64,000 nucleotides of DNA, from positions 394,058 through 458,057 of the forward strand of contig NZ_MKIN01000020.1 of assembly GCF_001938985.1 (NCBI RefSeq), read 5' to 3'. The notes under the pieces were generated by a model. The model made no database searches. It was not told the origin of the DNA and saw only the letters and a program-made list of their open reading frames with translations. The DNA comes from Gillisella taibaishanensis (GTDB lineage: Bacteria > Pseudomonadota > Alphaproteobacteria > Rhizobiales > Rhizobiaceae). Positions within the stretch are counted from its first letter, which is position 1. The number at the start of each line of letters is the position of its first letter. This document shows, piece after piece, positions 46,069 to 55,417 of this stretch. A program made the translations under genes and the position numbers.

Positions 46069-46515
46069 ATGAAGGGGACAGGTGTGCTCAACGAATTCAA
46101 ATCATTCATTGCCCGCGGCAATGTTATGGATCTTGCAGTCGGCGTCATCATCGGCGGCGCTTTTGGTCTCATCGTCACCTCGCTGGTCAACGATATCGTT
46201 ATGCCCCTGGTTGGCGTGGTGTTCGGCGGCTTCGATTTTTCCAACTATTTCCTGCCGCTCAGCGACAAGGTCACGGCCGTGAGTCTGGCCGAAGCCCGCA
46301 AGCAGGGTGCCGTCTTCGCCTATGGCAACTTCCTCACGGTCGTTATCAATTTCGTCATCCTCGCCTTCATCATTTTCCTGATGGTCAAGGGCGTCAACAC
46401 GATGCGAAAGCAACTCGAACACGATGAAAAGCAGGGCAAGCCCACCCCGCCACCGCCGGCGGACGTGCTGCTGCTGACCGAGATCCGCGATCTGCTGAAG
46501 GCCCGGCAGGAATAA
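46069..46515 (+). CDS. mscL: Large-conductance mechanosensitive channel
   Basis: This 148-residue channel opens on membrane stretch to release solutes during osmotic down-shock. The N-terminal amphipathic helix ([20 protein letters not shown]), the first pore helix ([19 protein letters not shown]), a second span ([20 protein letters not shown]) and the charged C-terminal helix ending [13 protein letters not shown] are all present. An AAGGAG site lies upstream. Only 8 bases separate it from the convergent GNAT gene. Confidence 0.96.
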   Translation: MKGTGVLNEFKSFIARGNVMDLAVGVIIGGAFGLIVTSLVNDIVMPLVGVVFGGFDFSNYFLPLSDKVTAVSLAEARKQGAVFAYGNFLTVVINFVILAFIIFLMVKGVNTMRKQLEHDEKQGKPTPPPPADVLLLTEIRDLLKARQE

Positions 46516-46523
46516 AGGGGACG

Positions 46524-47387
46524 TCAGACGCCGCCAGGCGGGGTGTCACCTGCCTGGCATTTTGCGAGAACCCGGTGCCTGTAATGCGTCAGGGTGAGAA
46601 ATCTGCTCATCCCCAATGCCTGCGCCAGCTTAATGGAGGCGACGTTGTCTTCAGCAACCTGATAACGAGGGATGCGGGCACAGCGTGAGAGCTCCCGTAT
46701 TGCCGCATCGACGACCCGCCTGCCATAGCCTCTGCGGCGAGCTGTCGGGCTGGTGTAGACACCGCCGATCTCCCATAGGGCTCCATCGATCTCGAAAGCG
46801 AAACATGTGGCAAGAACGACCGGTCGTCCCTGATCATCCATATCTCTGATGACAGACAGGAACGCCTTATCTTCCGCGAGAAGACGACCGATCCAGGCCG
46901 GATCATGGCCCTGCGCCTTGAACAGCGCAAAAGCATCGTCATCGCCGCTCCGACTTATCGTGGCCGGCCCAGTCACCGGATCGTTGCCTTGAACTGTGTA
47001 AGACAGGTAGGCGATCTGTCGCTCCAAGGGGAAATACCGTGCGACAACATCTTGGTCCTGCTCCGACGAGAGCTTGAAAACAAGATTGGCATGACGGGGA
47101 ACATGCTCCAGCAACAATGCTGTGAGACGCGGCTCGTCGCTGACAATGATGATCGAAGCAAAGGTATCCAGATAAGCGACCATGTCGAAAGCGCTGAAGC
47201 GGGTTTCAACCATGAGAAGCGTGGCGGTCTTGCCGCATTCCATGATTTGCCAGCCACACACGCCTTCTGCCTGGCCGAGCAGAAACTTCAGGATGATCAG
47301 GTTCTTCAGCGGCTCCTGTCTCAGCCGATCCAGGACTGCCTCCGGTGCCGGTGATGAAAACGCCAATGAAACGCAAGCTTTCGTCAT
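46524..47387 (-). CDS. GNAT family N-acetyltransferase
   Basis: This 287-residue protein has a C-terminal GNAT fold with the acetyl-CoA loop RRRGYGRRVVDAAIREL and the following SIKLAQALGMSRF. The N-terminal half resembles a second, degenerate GNAT domain (about residues 15-130) lacking this loop. The substrate is unknown. It is divergent from the aminotransferase and convergent with mscL. Confidence 0.85.
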   Translation of the reverse strand: MTKACVSLAFSSPAPEAVLDRLRQEPLKNLIILKFLLGQAEGVCGWQIMECGKTATLLMVETRFSAFDMVAYLDTFASIIIVSDEPRLTALLLEHVPRHANLVFKLSSEQDQDVVARYFPLERQIAYLSYTVQGNDPVTGPATISRSGDDDAFALFKAQGHDPAWIGRLLAEDKAFLSVIRDMDDQGRPVVLATCFAFEIDGALWEIGGVYTSPTARRRGYGRRVVDAAIRELSRCARIPRYQVAEDNVASIKLAQALGMSRFLTLTHYRHRVLAKCQAGDTPPGGV

Positions 47388-47568
47388 CTCTTACCTTTGG
47401 TCAAACGGGGCAGCGAGATCGTGGCCGCTGTGCGCCTGGAAGAAAAGCCGGTACAGTGCTCTATCCGTGTCTTTTTCCATCAAAAGAATCGATCGGTTTG
47501 CCACGCTTTGTCATGGGATTTTCCGCCGGGCTTCGGTTATGAACAAAGCCGAATAAAGGAGATTTCCC

Positions 47569-48756
47569 ATGGTCATGCCCGCCGGTTCATCCCTGATCGC
47601 CAGCCTCAGCCCGCGCGCGACCGCGGCGCCGGAAAGCGGGATCGTGGAAATCATAAATTATGCGCGCGGACGCGACAATCTCCTGCCGCTCTGGGCCGGC
47701 GAGGGCGATCTGCCGAGCCCCGACTTTATCAACAGGGCAGCGAGCGATGCCTTGTTGGCGGGCGAGACATTTTACACTTGGCAGCGCGGCATTCCCGAGC
47801 TGCGCCAGGCTCTTTCGGATTATTACCGCCGCCACTTCGCCGTCAGCCTGTCGAGCGAGCATTTCTACGTCACCGGGTCCGGCATGCAGGCCATCCAGCT
47901 TGCGGTGCAGGCCGTGACGGCACCGGGCAATGAGATGATCTATCTATCGCCGTGCTGGCCGAACATCGTTGCCGCCATCGAGATCGGCGGGGCAAAGGCC
48001 GTCGGCGTCGAGATCGGCTATGAAAACGGCGCTTGGCAGCTCGATATCGAGCGGCTTGAGAAGGCGATTACGCCGAAAACCAAAGCGCTGTTCATCAATA
48101 CGCCATCCAATCCTACCGGCTGGACCGCGAGCCTCGACAATCTGCGCGCCATTCTCGCGCTGGCCCGCAAGCATGGGCTATGGATCCTCGCCGATGAAAT
48201 CTACGCGCTCTATTATTTCGCCGGGCCGGCGCGGGCGCCGTCCTTCCTCGATGTGATGGAAGAGGGCGACCGGGTGTTGTTTGCCAATTCCTTTTCCAAG
48301 AACTGGTCGATGACCGGCTGGCGGGTCGGTTGGCTGGTGGCGCCGCCGGAGCTTGGTCAGGTCATCGAAAACCTGATCCAGTATTCCACCTCCGGCGTGG
48401 CGCAATTCATGCAGCGCGGCGCTGTGGCGGCGCTGGAGCAAGGTGACGGATTCGTGGCTGAAAATATCGCCCGCGCCCGCACCTCGCGCGATATTCTACT
48501 TGATACTCTGATTGCCACCAACCGGGTGCGGTCGGTGAAGCCGGATGGCGCTCTCTATGCGTTCCTGGAAATCGACGGTATTACCGACAGCAGGGCGGCG
48601 GCGATTGATATCGTCGACAAGACAGGCGTGGCACTCGCACCCGGATCGGCTTTCGGAGCCGGCGGGTCGTCTTTCCTGCGCGCTTGCTTCCTGCGCGACC
48701 CTCGCCAGATCACGGATGCAGCGTCCCGCCTGAGTGATTATATCGCGCGGTTGTAG
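47569..48756 (+). CDS. PLP-dependent aminotransferase, class I/II
   Basis: This 395-residue enzyme transfers an amino group between an amino acid and a keto acid. The PLP-binding Lys lies in NSFSKNWSMTGWRVGW, with PSNPTGW and DEIYALYYF upstream as in aspartate-type aminotransferases. AAAGGAGATTTCCC lies before the start. The upstream gene is divergent, so it has its own promoter. The exact substrate cannot be told. Confidence 0.93.
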   Translation: MVMPAGSSLIASLSPRATAAPESGIVEIINYARGRDNLLPLWAGEGDLPSPDFINRAASDALLAGETFYTWQRGIPELRQALSDYYRRHFAVSLSSEHFYVTGSGMQAIQLAVQAVTAPGNEMIYLSPCWPNIVAAIEIGGAKAVGVEIGYENGAWQLDIERLEKAITPKTKALFINTPSNPTGWTASLDNLRAILALARKHGLWILADEIYALYYFAGPARAPSFLDVMEEGDRVLFANSFSKNWSMTGWRVGWLVAPPELGQVIENLIQYSTSGVAQFMQRGAVAALEQGDGFVAENIARARTSRDILLDTLIATNRVRSVKPDGALYAFLEIDGITDSRAAAIDIVDKTGVALAPGSAFGAGGSSFLRACFLRDPRQITDAASRLSDYIARL

Positions 48757-48762
48757 CCGGGT

Positions 48763-48784
48763 AATTGCTCGATATCGAGCAATT
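48763..48784. promoter_or_regulatory. Perfect 22-base palindrome
   Basis: AATTGCTCGAT is followed directly by ATCGAGCAATT, with no loop. It lies 7 bases after the aminotransferase stop and about 150 bases before galE. A loopless palindrome suits a dimeric protein-binding site better than a terminator, though a cruciform or terminator is not excluded. Confidence 0.55.
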
Positions 48785-48930
48785 GCGTTAAAGCCACTTT
48801 AGCTCTTTCTATAAAAGTACCGATTGCTTTTCGCTTCGATCCTGTGATTTTAACCGGGCGAAAGAACCTGCCGCTGTTATCTGCGGCAAGAGATGATCTC
48901 TTGTGGGGCGGGCTTCTTGTGGGGATGGGC

Positions 48931-49965
48931 ATGGCAATCTTGGTCACGGGTGGCGCCGGATATATCGGCAGTCACATGGTCTGGGCGCTGGTGGACAGCG
49001 GCCATGACGTGGTCGTGCTCGATCGCCTTTCCACCGGCTTTCGCAGTGCCGTGGCACCACAGGCGCATTTTTATCTCGGCGACCTCTCAGATCGCGATCT
49101 TCTGCGCAAGATTTTTGCCAGTCATGCCATCGACGCGATTTTTCATTTTGCCGGCTCGGTGATCGTGTCCGAGTCCATTGCCACGCCGATGGACTATTAC
49201 GCGAACAACACCGTCAACTCTTCGATCTTGATCGAAGAGGCAGTGCAGGCCGGCATCGGTAAGCTGGTGTTTTCCTCGACCGCCGCGGTCTATGGTCCGC
49301 CAGCGGACGACCGTCCCGTGCGTGAGACAGACCCCCTGCGGCCTCAAAGCCCCTATGGCCAATCCAAGCTGATGACCGAGCTGATGCTGGCCGATACCGC
49401 CCGCGCCCATCCCGATTTTCGGTTTGTCGCCCTGCGCTATTTCAATGTGGCCGGCTGTGACGCCAAGGGCCGCACCGGTCAATCCACCCGCGGCGCCACC
49501 CATCTGATCAAAGCCGCCTGCGAAACGGCGCTCGGCCTGCGCCCCTGTTTACAAATCTTCGGTGACGATTACCCCACGCCTGATGGGACTGGCATCCGCG
49601 ACTATATCCATGTCGATGATCTCGTCGGTGCTCATCTCCGCGCGCTTGCCTATTTGGACGATGGCGGGCCGTCGCTGACCGCCAATTGCGGCTATGGCGC
49701 CGGTGCCTCCGTTCGGGAGGTGATTGCTGCGGTAGAAAGGGTCGCGGGGCGTAGATTGCCTGTTACCATCGAAGCGCCACGGCCCGGCGACGCCGCCAGC
49801 GTCATCGCCGACCCCGGCCTTGCCCAAGATAAGCTGGGCTGGATGGCTGAAAATCCGGGCTTGGATGCGATTGTGCGCACTTCGCTCGATTGGGAGCGCC
49901 GCTGCCTCAGCGCTCGCGAGACGCCGCTTGGCATGGCCGCGCGACGATTGGCCGGCGGCCTTTAA
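48931..49965 (+). CDS. galE: UDP-glucose 4-epimerase
   Basis: This 344-residue SDR enzyme interconverts UDP-glucose and UDP-galactose for glycan synthesis. Visible are the NAD site VTGGAGYIGSHM, the catalytic YGQSK (Tyr and Lys), a FSSTAAVYG segment and RYFNVAGC. The start at 48931 gives the normal GalE N-terminus; GGGGATGGGC precedes it. It opens the glycan locus, though 221 bases separate it from rfbF. Confidence 0.94.
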   Translation: MAILVTGGAGYIGSHMVWALVDSGHDVVVLDRLSTGFRSAVAPQAHFYLGDLSDRDLLRKIFASHAIDAIFHFAGSVIVSESIATPMDYYANNTVNSSILIEEAVQAGIGKLVFSSTAAVYGPPADDRPVRETDPLRPQSPYGQSKLMTELMLADTARAHPDFRFVALRYFNVAGCDAKGRTGQSTRGATHLIKAACETALGLRPCLQIFGDDYPTPDGTGIRDYIHVDDLVGAHLRALAYLDDGGPSLTANCGYGAGASVREVIAAVERVAGRRLPVTIEAPRPGDAASVIADPGLAQDKLGWMAENPGLDAIVRTSLDWERRCLSARETPLGMAARRLAGGL

Positions 49966-50186
49966 CCCGGGCTTAAAATCGGGACTACCTTATATGCTCC
50001 AGTTTGACGACAGTTTCCCCCTCTAGAGTTTGTCGACAGGGCGGAGCGTCCATCGCTGTGATCGCTCGCCCTTCTGCCGCCTGACGCGCTGTCGTCGGGC
50101 CGGCTGCAAGCAGACAGGTGGATGATGGCAGGAACTGTGCAGGCGCTGGATGCGCGCCCCGATCTGGCCGGGATGGAGCGGACGCA

Positions 50187-50957
50187 ATGAAAGCGGTGAT
50201 ACTCGCCGGCGGTCTTGGAACCCGGATTTCCGAGGAGACCCATCTGCGTCCAAAGCCGATGATCGAGATCGGCGGCAGGCCGATTCTCTGGCACATCATG
50301 AAGCTCTACTATGCCCATGGTATCCGCGATTTCATCGTCTGCTGCGGCTTCAAGGGCTATATTATCAAGGAATATTTCGCCAATTACGGCCTGCACATGT
50401 CGGATATCACCTTCGACCTTGCCGAAAACCGCCTGGAATTTCACCGCAAGAGTGCCGAGAACTGGCGCGTCACTCTCGTCGATACCGGTGAAAGCTCAAT
50501 GACCGGCGGCAGGCTGAAGCGGGTGGCGAATTATCTGAAGGACGAAGAGGCCTTCTGCTTCACCTATGGCGATGGCGTGTCGGATCTGGATATTTCGGCG
50601 ACGCTCCGCTTTCACAAGGAGCATGGCAAGCTTGCCACTGTGACCGCTGTGCAGCCGCCGGCGCGTTACGGCGCGCTGAAGCTGGATGGTGCTGTCGTGC
50701 GCGGCTTTGTCGAAAAGCCTGTCGGCGAGGCGGGCTATATCAATGGCGGCTTTTTCGTCCTCTCGCCCAAATGCATCGAGCGGATCGCCAGCGACGACAC
50801 ACCTTGGGAAGCCGAGCCGCTGAGCAGCCTCGCCGCGGAGGGCGAACTCTGTGCCTATCTGCATAACGGCTTCTGGCAGCCGATGGATACGCTGCGCGAC
50901 AAGAACCATCTCGAAGATTTATGGGCGAGCGGGCGACCGCCGTGGAAGAGCTGGTGA
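50187..50957 (+). CDS. rfbF: Glucose-1-phosphate cytidylyltransferase
   Basis: This 256-residue enzyme makes CDP-glucose from CTP and glucose-1-phosphate, the first step of CDP-deoxysugar synthesis. The nucleotide-binding motif [20 protein letters not shown] and the adjoining [16 protein letters not shown] are characteristic, as are [11 protein letters not shown] and [29 protein letters not shown] precedes the ATG. The stop TGA overlaps the rfbG start by one base (TGATG), so the two are coupled. Confidence 0.95.
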   Translation: MKAVILAGGLGTRISEETHLRPKPMIEIGGRPILWHIMKLYYAHGIRDFIVCCGFKGYIIKEYFANYGLHMSDITFDLAENRLEFHRKSAENWRVTLVDTGESSMTGGRLKRVANYLKDEEAFCFTYGDGVSDLDISATLRFHKEHGKLATVTAVQPPARYGALKLDGAVVRGFVEKPVGEAGYINGGFFVLSPKCIERIASDDTPWEAEPLSSLAAEGELCAYLHNGFWQPMDTLRDKNHLEDLWASGRPPWKSW

Positions 50958-52045
50958 TGATGATCGACCGTCAATTCTGGGCCGGCAAACGGGTGCTGCT
51001 GACCGGCCATACCGGTTTCAAGGGCAGTTGGCTCGGCTTATGGCTGCGCGAGATGGGCGCCGAGGTCTCGGGACTGTCACTGGCACCGCAGACCGATCCC
51101 AATCTGCACGACCTTCTCGCTGAAGACCGTGATGATCAGCCAGGACAAGGCATTTGCGACCTGCGTGACCCGATTGCCGTTGCCGCCGTGGTTGCACGGG
51201 CCAAGCCGCAGATCGTCTTTCATTTGGCGGCGCAACCCTTGGTGCGGCAGGGCTACCGCGACCCAGCCCTGACCTTCGAGACCAATGTCCAGGGCACCGT
51301 GCATCTGCTCGACGCGCTGCGGATCTGCCCGGATGTCAAATCCATCGTCGTGGTCACCACCGACAAGGTCTACGAGAATGCCGAGACTGGCAAGGCCTTC
51401 ATCGAAAGCGACCCGCTCGGCGGCCACGATCCCTATAGCGCCAGCAAGGCGGCAGCCGAGATTGTCGTTGCCAGCTACCGTTCCTCCTTCTTCGCAGCCC
51501 GTCGCATCGGTCTAGCCACGGCCCGGGCCGGCAATGTCATCGGCGGCGGCGATTGGGCCGATGACCGACTGATCCCCGACGCGGTGCGCGCCTGGAGCCA
51601 GGGGGAAACGCTCGATGTGCGCCGCCCGCAGGCGGTGCGGCCCTGGCAGCATGTGCTTGAGCCGCTGGCCGGCTATATCGCCCTGGCCGAGCGCCTGTGG
51701 CACGAGCCGGCGGGTGTTCAAGCTCTCAATTTTGGCCCGGATCACGCCAGCGCCGCCACGGTCGCCGATGTTCTGGCGCTCGCAGCCGGACGTCTCGGCG
51801 GCGGTGATCTTCGCCTGGGGGATGGCAGCGACGGACCGCACGAGGCTGGCTATCTGATGCTGGACAGTTCTCTCGCCTCTGACATGCTTGGCTACCGCCC
51901 GCTCTGGTCGCTTGAGGAAACCGTGGCGCGCACCATGAACTGGTATCGGCAGCTTTCAGCCGGCGCATCGGCCCGCGCGCTCTGCCTTGCCGACATAGCC
52001 GATTACAGCGCCGGTCTTGGTTACGAACAGAGGCTTGCCGTATGA
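50957..52045 (+). CDS. rfbG: CDP-glucose 4,6-dehydratase
   Basis: This 362-residue SDR enzyme converts CDP-glucose to CDP-4-keto-6-deoxyglucose. It starts with RVLLTGHTGFKGSWLGLWL (the CDP-glucose dehydratase type of NAD site), then VFHLAAQPLVRQGY, VVTTDKVYEN and the catalytic DPYSASKAAAE, and ARAGNVIGGGDWADDRLIPD. GGAAGAGCTGGTG lies before the start, which overlaps the rfbF stop. The stop overlaps the next start as ATGA. Confidence 0.95.
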   Translation: MMIDRQFWAGKRVLLTGHTGFKGSWLGLWLREMGAEVSGLSLAPQTDPNLHDLLAEDRDDQPGQGICDLRDPIAVAAVVARAKPQIVFHLAAQPLVRQGYRDPALTFETNVQGTVHLLDALRICPDVKSIVVVTTDKVYENAETGKAFIESDPLGGHDPYSASKAAAEIVVASYRSSFFAARRIGLATARAGNVIGGGDWADDRLIPDAVRAWSQGETLDVRRPQAVRPWQHVLEPLAGYIALAERLWHEPAGVQALNFGPDHASAATVADVLALAAGRLGGGDLRLGDGSDGPHEAGYLMLDSSLASDMLGYRPLWSLEETVARTMNWYRQLSAGASARALCLADIADYSAGLGYEQRLAV

Positions 52046-52605
52046 GCGCCCGCTTCCAGGCCGAACACACTGCCATTGCCGGCCTGACGCTGTTGACCCG
52101 CAGCCGATTGGGGGACGAACGCGGTTTTCTGAGCCGGCTGTTTTGCGGCGAGGAGCTTGCGGCATTCGGCTGGCCGGGGCCGGTGCTGCAGGTCAATGAG
52201 ACCGGCACAGCCTTGAAGGGCACGGTGCGCGGCATGCATTTCCAGCACGCGCCCTTTGCCGAGTGGAAATTGGTGACCTGCGTGCAAGGCCGGATCCTCG
52301 ACGTTGCGGTGGACTTGCGCCAGGGCTCGCCGACCCTGCTGCGGCATGTCGCCGTCGAACTCTCGGCCGATAATTGCCGCTCGTTGCTGATCCCGCCAGG
52401 CTTCGCCCATGGCTTCCAGGCACTGAGCGACGACGTGCGGATGATCTATACCCATTCGGCCCCCTACCGCGCCGAAGCTGAGGGCGGACTGAACCCTGAA
52501 GACCCGCGTCTGGCCATTGCCTGGCCGCTTCCGGTCGAGCGGCTGTCTGCGCGCGACCAGGCTCATCCGCTTGTTACCTCTGAATTCGAAGGGCTGATTG
52601 TATGA
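52042..52605 (+). CDS. RmlC-type sugar-nucleotide 3,5-epimerase
   Basis: This 187-residue cupin enzyme resembles dTDP-4-keto-6-deoxyglucose 3,5-epimerase: RGFLSRLF, QVNETGTALKGTVRGMHFQ, KLVTCVQGRILDVAVDLRQG and IPPGFAHGFQAL contain the conserved His and the catalytic His-Asp pair. In this operon the substrate is most likely the CDP-linked 4-keto sugar, epimerised at C3 and/or C5. Coupled at both ends by ATGA overlaps. Naming it rfbC would imply the dTDP pathway, which is not seen here. Confidence 0.9.
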   Translation: MSARFQAEHTAIAGLTLLTRSRLGDERGFLSRLFCGEELAAFGWPGPVLQVNETGTALKGTVRGMHFQHAPFAEWKLVTCVQGRILDVAVDLRQGSPTLLRHVAVELSADNCRSLLIPPGFAHGFQALSDDVRMIYTHSAPYRAEAEGGLNPEDPRLAIAWPLPVERLSARDQAHPLVTSEFEGLIV

Positions 52606-53831
52606 CGTGCCGCCATTGCGGATCGCAGAGGATGCGACCCTTTCTCGATCTCGGCACCGCACCGCCGTCCAATTCCTATGTGAAGCCTGAGGATCTGGCG
52701 AAGCCGGAGCTGTGGTATCCGCTGGTCATTCGCGTTTGCGAGGACTGCCTCCTGGTGCAAACCGAGGATTTCGCGTCGCGGGAAACCTTCTTTTCCCATG
52801 ACTATGCCTATTTCTCATCCTTTTCCTCATCCTGGCTCGCGCATGCGAAGTCCTATGTCGAGACCATGGCCGATCGTTTCGGGCTTGGTGAAGCCTCAAA
52901 AGTCGTCGAAATCGCTGCCAATGACGGCTATCTGCTGCAATATGTGAAGGCGCGGGGCATCGCTTGCTTAGGCGTGGAGCCAACGGCAAGCACGGCGCGC
53001 GCCGCCCGGGAAAAGGGCCTCGACGTCGTCGAGAATTTCTTCGGCGTGGCGCTGGCGCAAAAGCTTGTCGCCGACGGCTGGTCTGCCGATCTGACAGCCG
53101 CCAACAATGTCTTGGCGCATGTGCCCGACATTAACGACTTTGTCGCCGGCTTTGCCCATCTGCTGAAACCCGAAGGCGTCGCCACCTTCGAGTTTCCGCA
53201 TCTGATGAACATGATTGCCGAGAACCAGTTCGACACGGTCTATCACGAGCATTTTTCCTATCTGTCGCTTCTGGCCGTGGAGCGGATCTTTGCCGCCAAT
53301 GGTCTTGCCGTCTTCGACGTGGAAACCACGCCCTGGCATGGCGGTAGCCTCAGGGTTTTCGCCTGCCGGGCCTATGCCGCAACCCATGCCCGCAGCCCGG
53401 CCGTTGCAGCCATGCTGGAGCGTGAGCGGCAGGCGGGGCTGGACAGTCCTGATGGCTATGACGGCTTCCAAGCCAAGGCAGTGAAAGTGCGAGACGACTT
53501 CCTAGCCTTCCTGATCGATTGCAATCGCCAAGGCCTCTCTGTCGCGGCCTATGGCGCGGCGGCCAAGGGCAATACTCTGTTGAATTTCGCCGGCGTCAAG
53601 GCAGGCCAGATCGCCTTCGTCGTCGACAAAAACCCGGCAAAGCAGGACATGCTCCTGCCAGGAAGCCGGATCCCGATCGTTTCGGAAGAGCTTCTGAAAC
53701 TCCACAAACCTGACAGACTGGTGATCCTCCCATGGAATCTGACGGCGGAAATCAAACAGCAACTTTCGTATATCGCCGACTGGGGTGGGAAATTCGTGAC
53801 GGCGGTCCCGATCCTGACGGTGCATCGATGA
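52602..53831 (+). CDS. Sugar-nucleotide C-methyltransferase, TylC3/NovU type
   Basis: This 409-residue protein has three parts. An N-terminal zinc domain with CRHCGS and, near residue 46, CEDCLL (pairs of Cys) is the Methyltransf_13 type. A SAM-binding domain follows with VVEIAANDGYLLQYVK. The C-terminal Methyltransf_14 domain holds YHEHFSYLSL and YGAAAKGNTLLN. This layout is that of enzymes adding a methyl to C3 or C5 of 4-keto deoxysugars. It is the last coupled gene of the CDP-sugar operon and implies a C-methyl-branched product. Confidence 0.92.
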   Translation: MTCRHCGSQRMRPFLDLGTAPPSNSYVKPEDLAKPELWYPLVIRVCEDCLLVQTEDFASRETFFSHDYAYFSSFSSSWLAHAKSYVETMADRFGLGEASKVVEIAANDGYLLQYVKARGIACLGVEPTASTARAAREKGLDVVENFFGVALAQKLVADGWSADLTAANNVLAHVPDINDFVAGFAHLLKPEGVATFEFPHLMNMIAENQFDTVYHEHFSYLSLLAVERIFAANGLAVFDVETTPWHGGSLRVFACRAYAATHARSPAVAAMLERERQAGLDSPDGYDGFQAKAVKVRDDFLAFLIDCNRQGLSVAAYGAAAKGNTLLNFAGVKAGQIAFVVDKNPAKQDMLLPGSRIPIVSEELLKLHKPDRLVILPWNLTAEIKQQLSYIADWGGKFVTAVPILTVHR

Positions 53832-53964
53832 CGGCTGATCCAGCGTTAGAGGATCGATCGGCGGCAGCTGCCATCGCGCCGCCGACGCCAGACAACGCAG
53901 TACGCGTGAAATAGTAACCTTCGATTGAATATCCGCTCCCGATGAAATCGCCAGGAGATCTCTG

Positions 53965-55275
53965 ATGACTGACACGCCAACTCTGTCAATTTGCGTTCCC
54001 TCGCGAAACCGTCAGGTTTATTTCCGGAAGACCATTGAGGGGTTGCTGCGCAATACCCGTGCCGATGTCGAGTTCATCTTCACCGACAATTCGGACGATC
54101 CTTCGATCATGAACGATTTCATGACCAGGTATGCTATTGACCGCCGTGTCATCTATCTTCCGACCAGTGAGCGTATCCTGTCGATGATGGACAATTGGGA
54201 GCGCACCATCCATGCCAGCCGTGGCGAATGGGTCCTCTTCATCGGTGACGACGATTTTGCTGAGCCGGAACTGGCAGGGCTCCTGACCCGCATCGCTGCG
54301 GTCAATCCGGATATTGAGGCGCTTGCTTGGGGGACCTTCAGCTATTTCTGGCCGGTCGAGGGCGAGATGCCTGGTAGCGTCAACATACCGTTTGACAGCA
54401 GTGTCGTGCGGGTGCCCAAGGCGGATTTACAGCGCAGAATGTTCGGCTGGCAGGATTCCACATCGGTACCGACGTCTGGATTTTCAATCTATCATTCCGC
54501 AATACGGCGCCCATTACTCGACCGGATCTATGCCAAGTACCACCAACGCTATTTTGAACATGCGGTCGTGGATTACGACATGGCCATGAAGGTTATCTGC
54601 GAAGGTCGTGGTTTTGCGTTTTCTCAACGGTCGTTTTCCATGTTCGGCGCGTGCCCGGAAAGCAATTCCTTCTCCATTGGCCGCCTTGAAGATACCAAGC
54701 TGCGAGCAAAGATCTTCATGGACGAATTCGGCACCAATTTCGAGAATGACTCGACGCTTCGTGATTTTCCCTTCAGTTCATTCCTGGGATGTACAGCCAC
54801 GATCGGCGTCACCCAGCAATGGTTCCGCAAGACCTACAAGGTCGATTTTGCTGGCTGGGAAAAGAATTACGCTAGGGCCTGCGCGCTCAACACCGAGGCC
54901 TATCGCGACAGACAAGCGTTCGACGTGATCAAGGCGGGCTACGAGACCGCTTTCCGCAACTGGCATAAGGGTCGGTTCCTCTCCGACTACAAACCCGTCT
55001 GGCGCGGCGAATTGCCCGAGATGGTGGTGACCGGTGCCAGCCCCCAAGGTATGATGGTACGTTCCGACATTGCCGGAGCACAGACGCCAGCCGAGCTTTG
55101 GAATGTAGTCTCGGCCATGATGGTTGCGCCCGATGATATCGAAGTGCGCGCCACGGGTCTGCGATCGCTGCAGGAAGAACCCTCCGCCTCAGCGGATCTT
55201 ATACGACTGTTTGGTGGAAAACCTGCTGTGGGGGCTACCAAGGTGGCGCCTAAGAAGGCGGCCGGTCGGCGCTAA
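53965..55275 (+). CDS. GT2-like glycosyltransferase, soluble
   Basis: This 436-residue protein begins with a GT2 domain: LSICVPSRNRQVYFRKTIEG, FIFTDNSDD and GEWVLFIGDDDFAEPEL, where DDD supplies the metal-binding site. No membrane segment is visible, so it works at the cytoplasmic face. The C-terminal 200 residues form an unfamiliar helical extension that is related to the C-terminus of the protein at 57351-58478. An AGGAGATCTCTG site precedes the start. It probably transfers the sugar made by the preceding operon. Confidence 0.85.
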   Translation: MTDTPTLSICVPSRNRQVYFRKTIEGLLRNTRADVEFIFTDNSDDPSIMNDFMTRYAIDRRVIYLPTSERILSMMDNWERTIHASRGEWVLFIGDDDFAEPELAGLLTRIAAVNPDIEALAWGTFSYFWPVEGEMPGSVNIPFDSSVVRVPKADLQRRMFGWQDSTSVPTSGFSIYHSAIRRPLLDRIYAKYHQRYFEHAVVDYDMAMKVICEGRGFAFSQRSFSMFGACPESNSFSIGRLEDTKLRAKIFMDEFGTNFENDSTLRDFPFSSFLGCTATIGVTQQWFRKTYKVDFAGWEKNYARACALNTEAYRDRQAFDVIKAGYETAFRNWHKGRFLSDYKPVWRGELPEMVVTGASPQGMMVRSDIAGAQTPAELWNVVSAMMVAPDDIEVRATGLRSLQEEPSASADLIRLFGGKPAVGATKVAPKKAAGRR

Positions 55276-55350
55276 GCTGACGCGCAAGAGGTCCGGGGCT
55301 GAAGCATCCTTCGGACGCAACAGCTAATGGCCGGCGGTGACGTTGTTGAT

Positions 55351-55378
55351 AAAAAAAAGGGCGCCTCTGGGCGCCCTT
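55351..55378 (-). terminator. Rho-independent terminator
   Basis: AAGGGCGCC and GGCGCCCTT form a perfect stem with a TCTG loop. On the minus strand eight T follow, so it ends the CmcI-like gene; it may also affect the plus-strand glycosyltransferase transcript. Confidence 0.88.
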
Positions 55379-55417
55379 AACTCGTTCAAAACAATCGAAG
55401 TGGGATGTGCTTGGCGC

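Noticed and set aside
50187..53831. Classical O-antigen dideoxyhexose (abequose/tyvelose) pathway
   Set aside because: RfbH (the 3-dehydrase) is absent and a C-methyltransferase is present instead.
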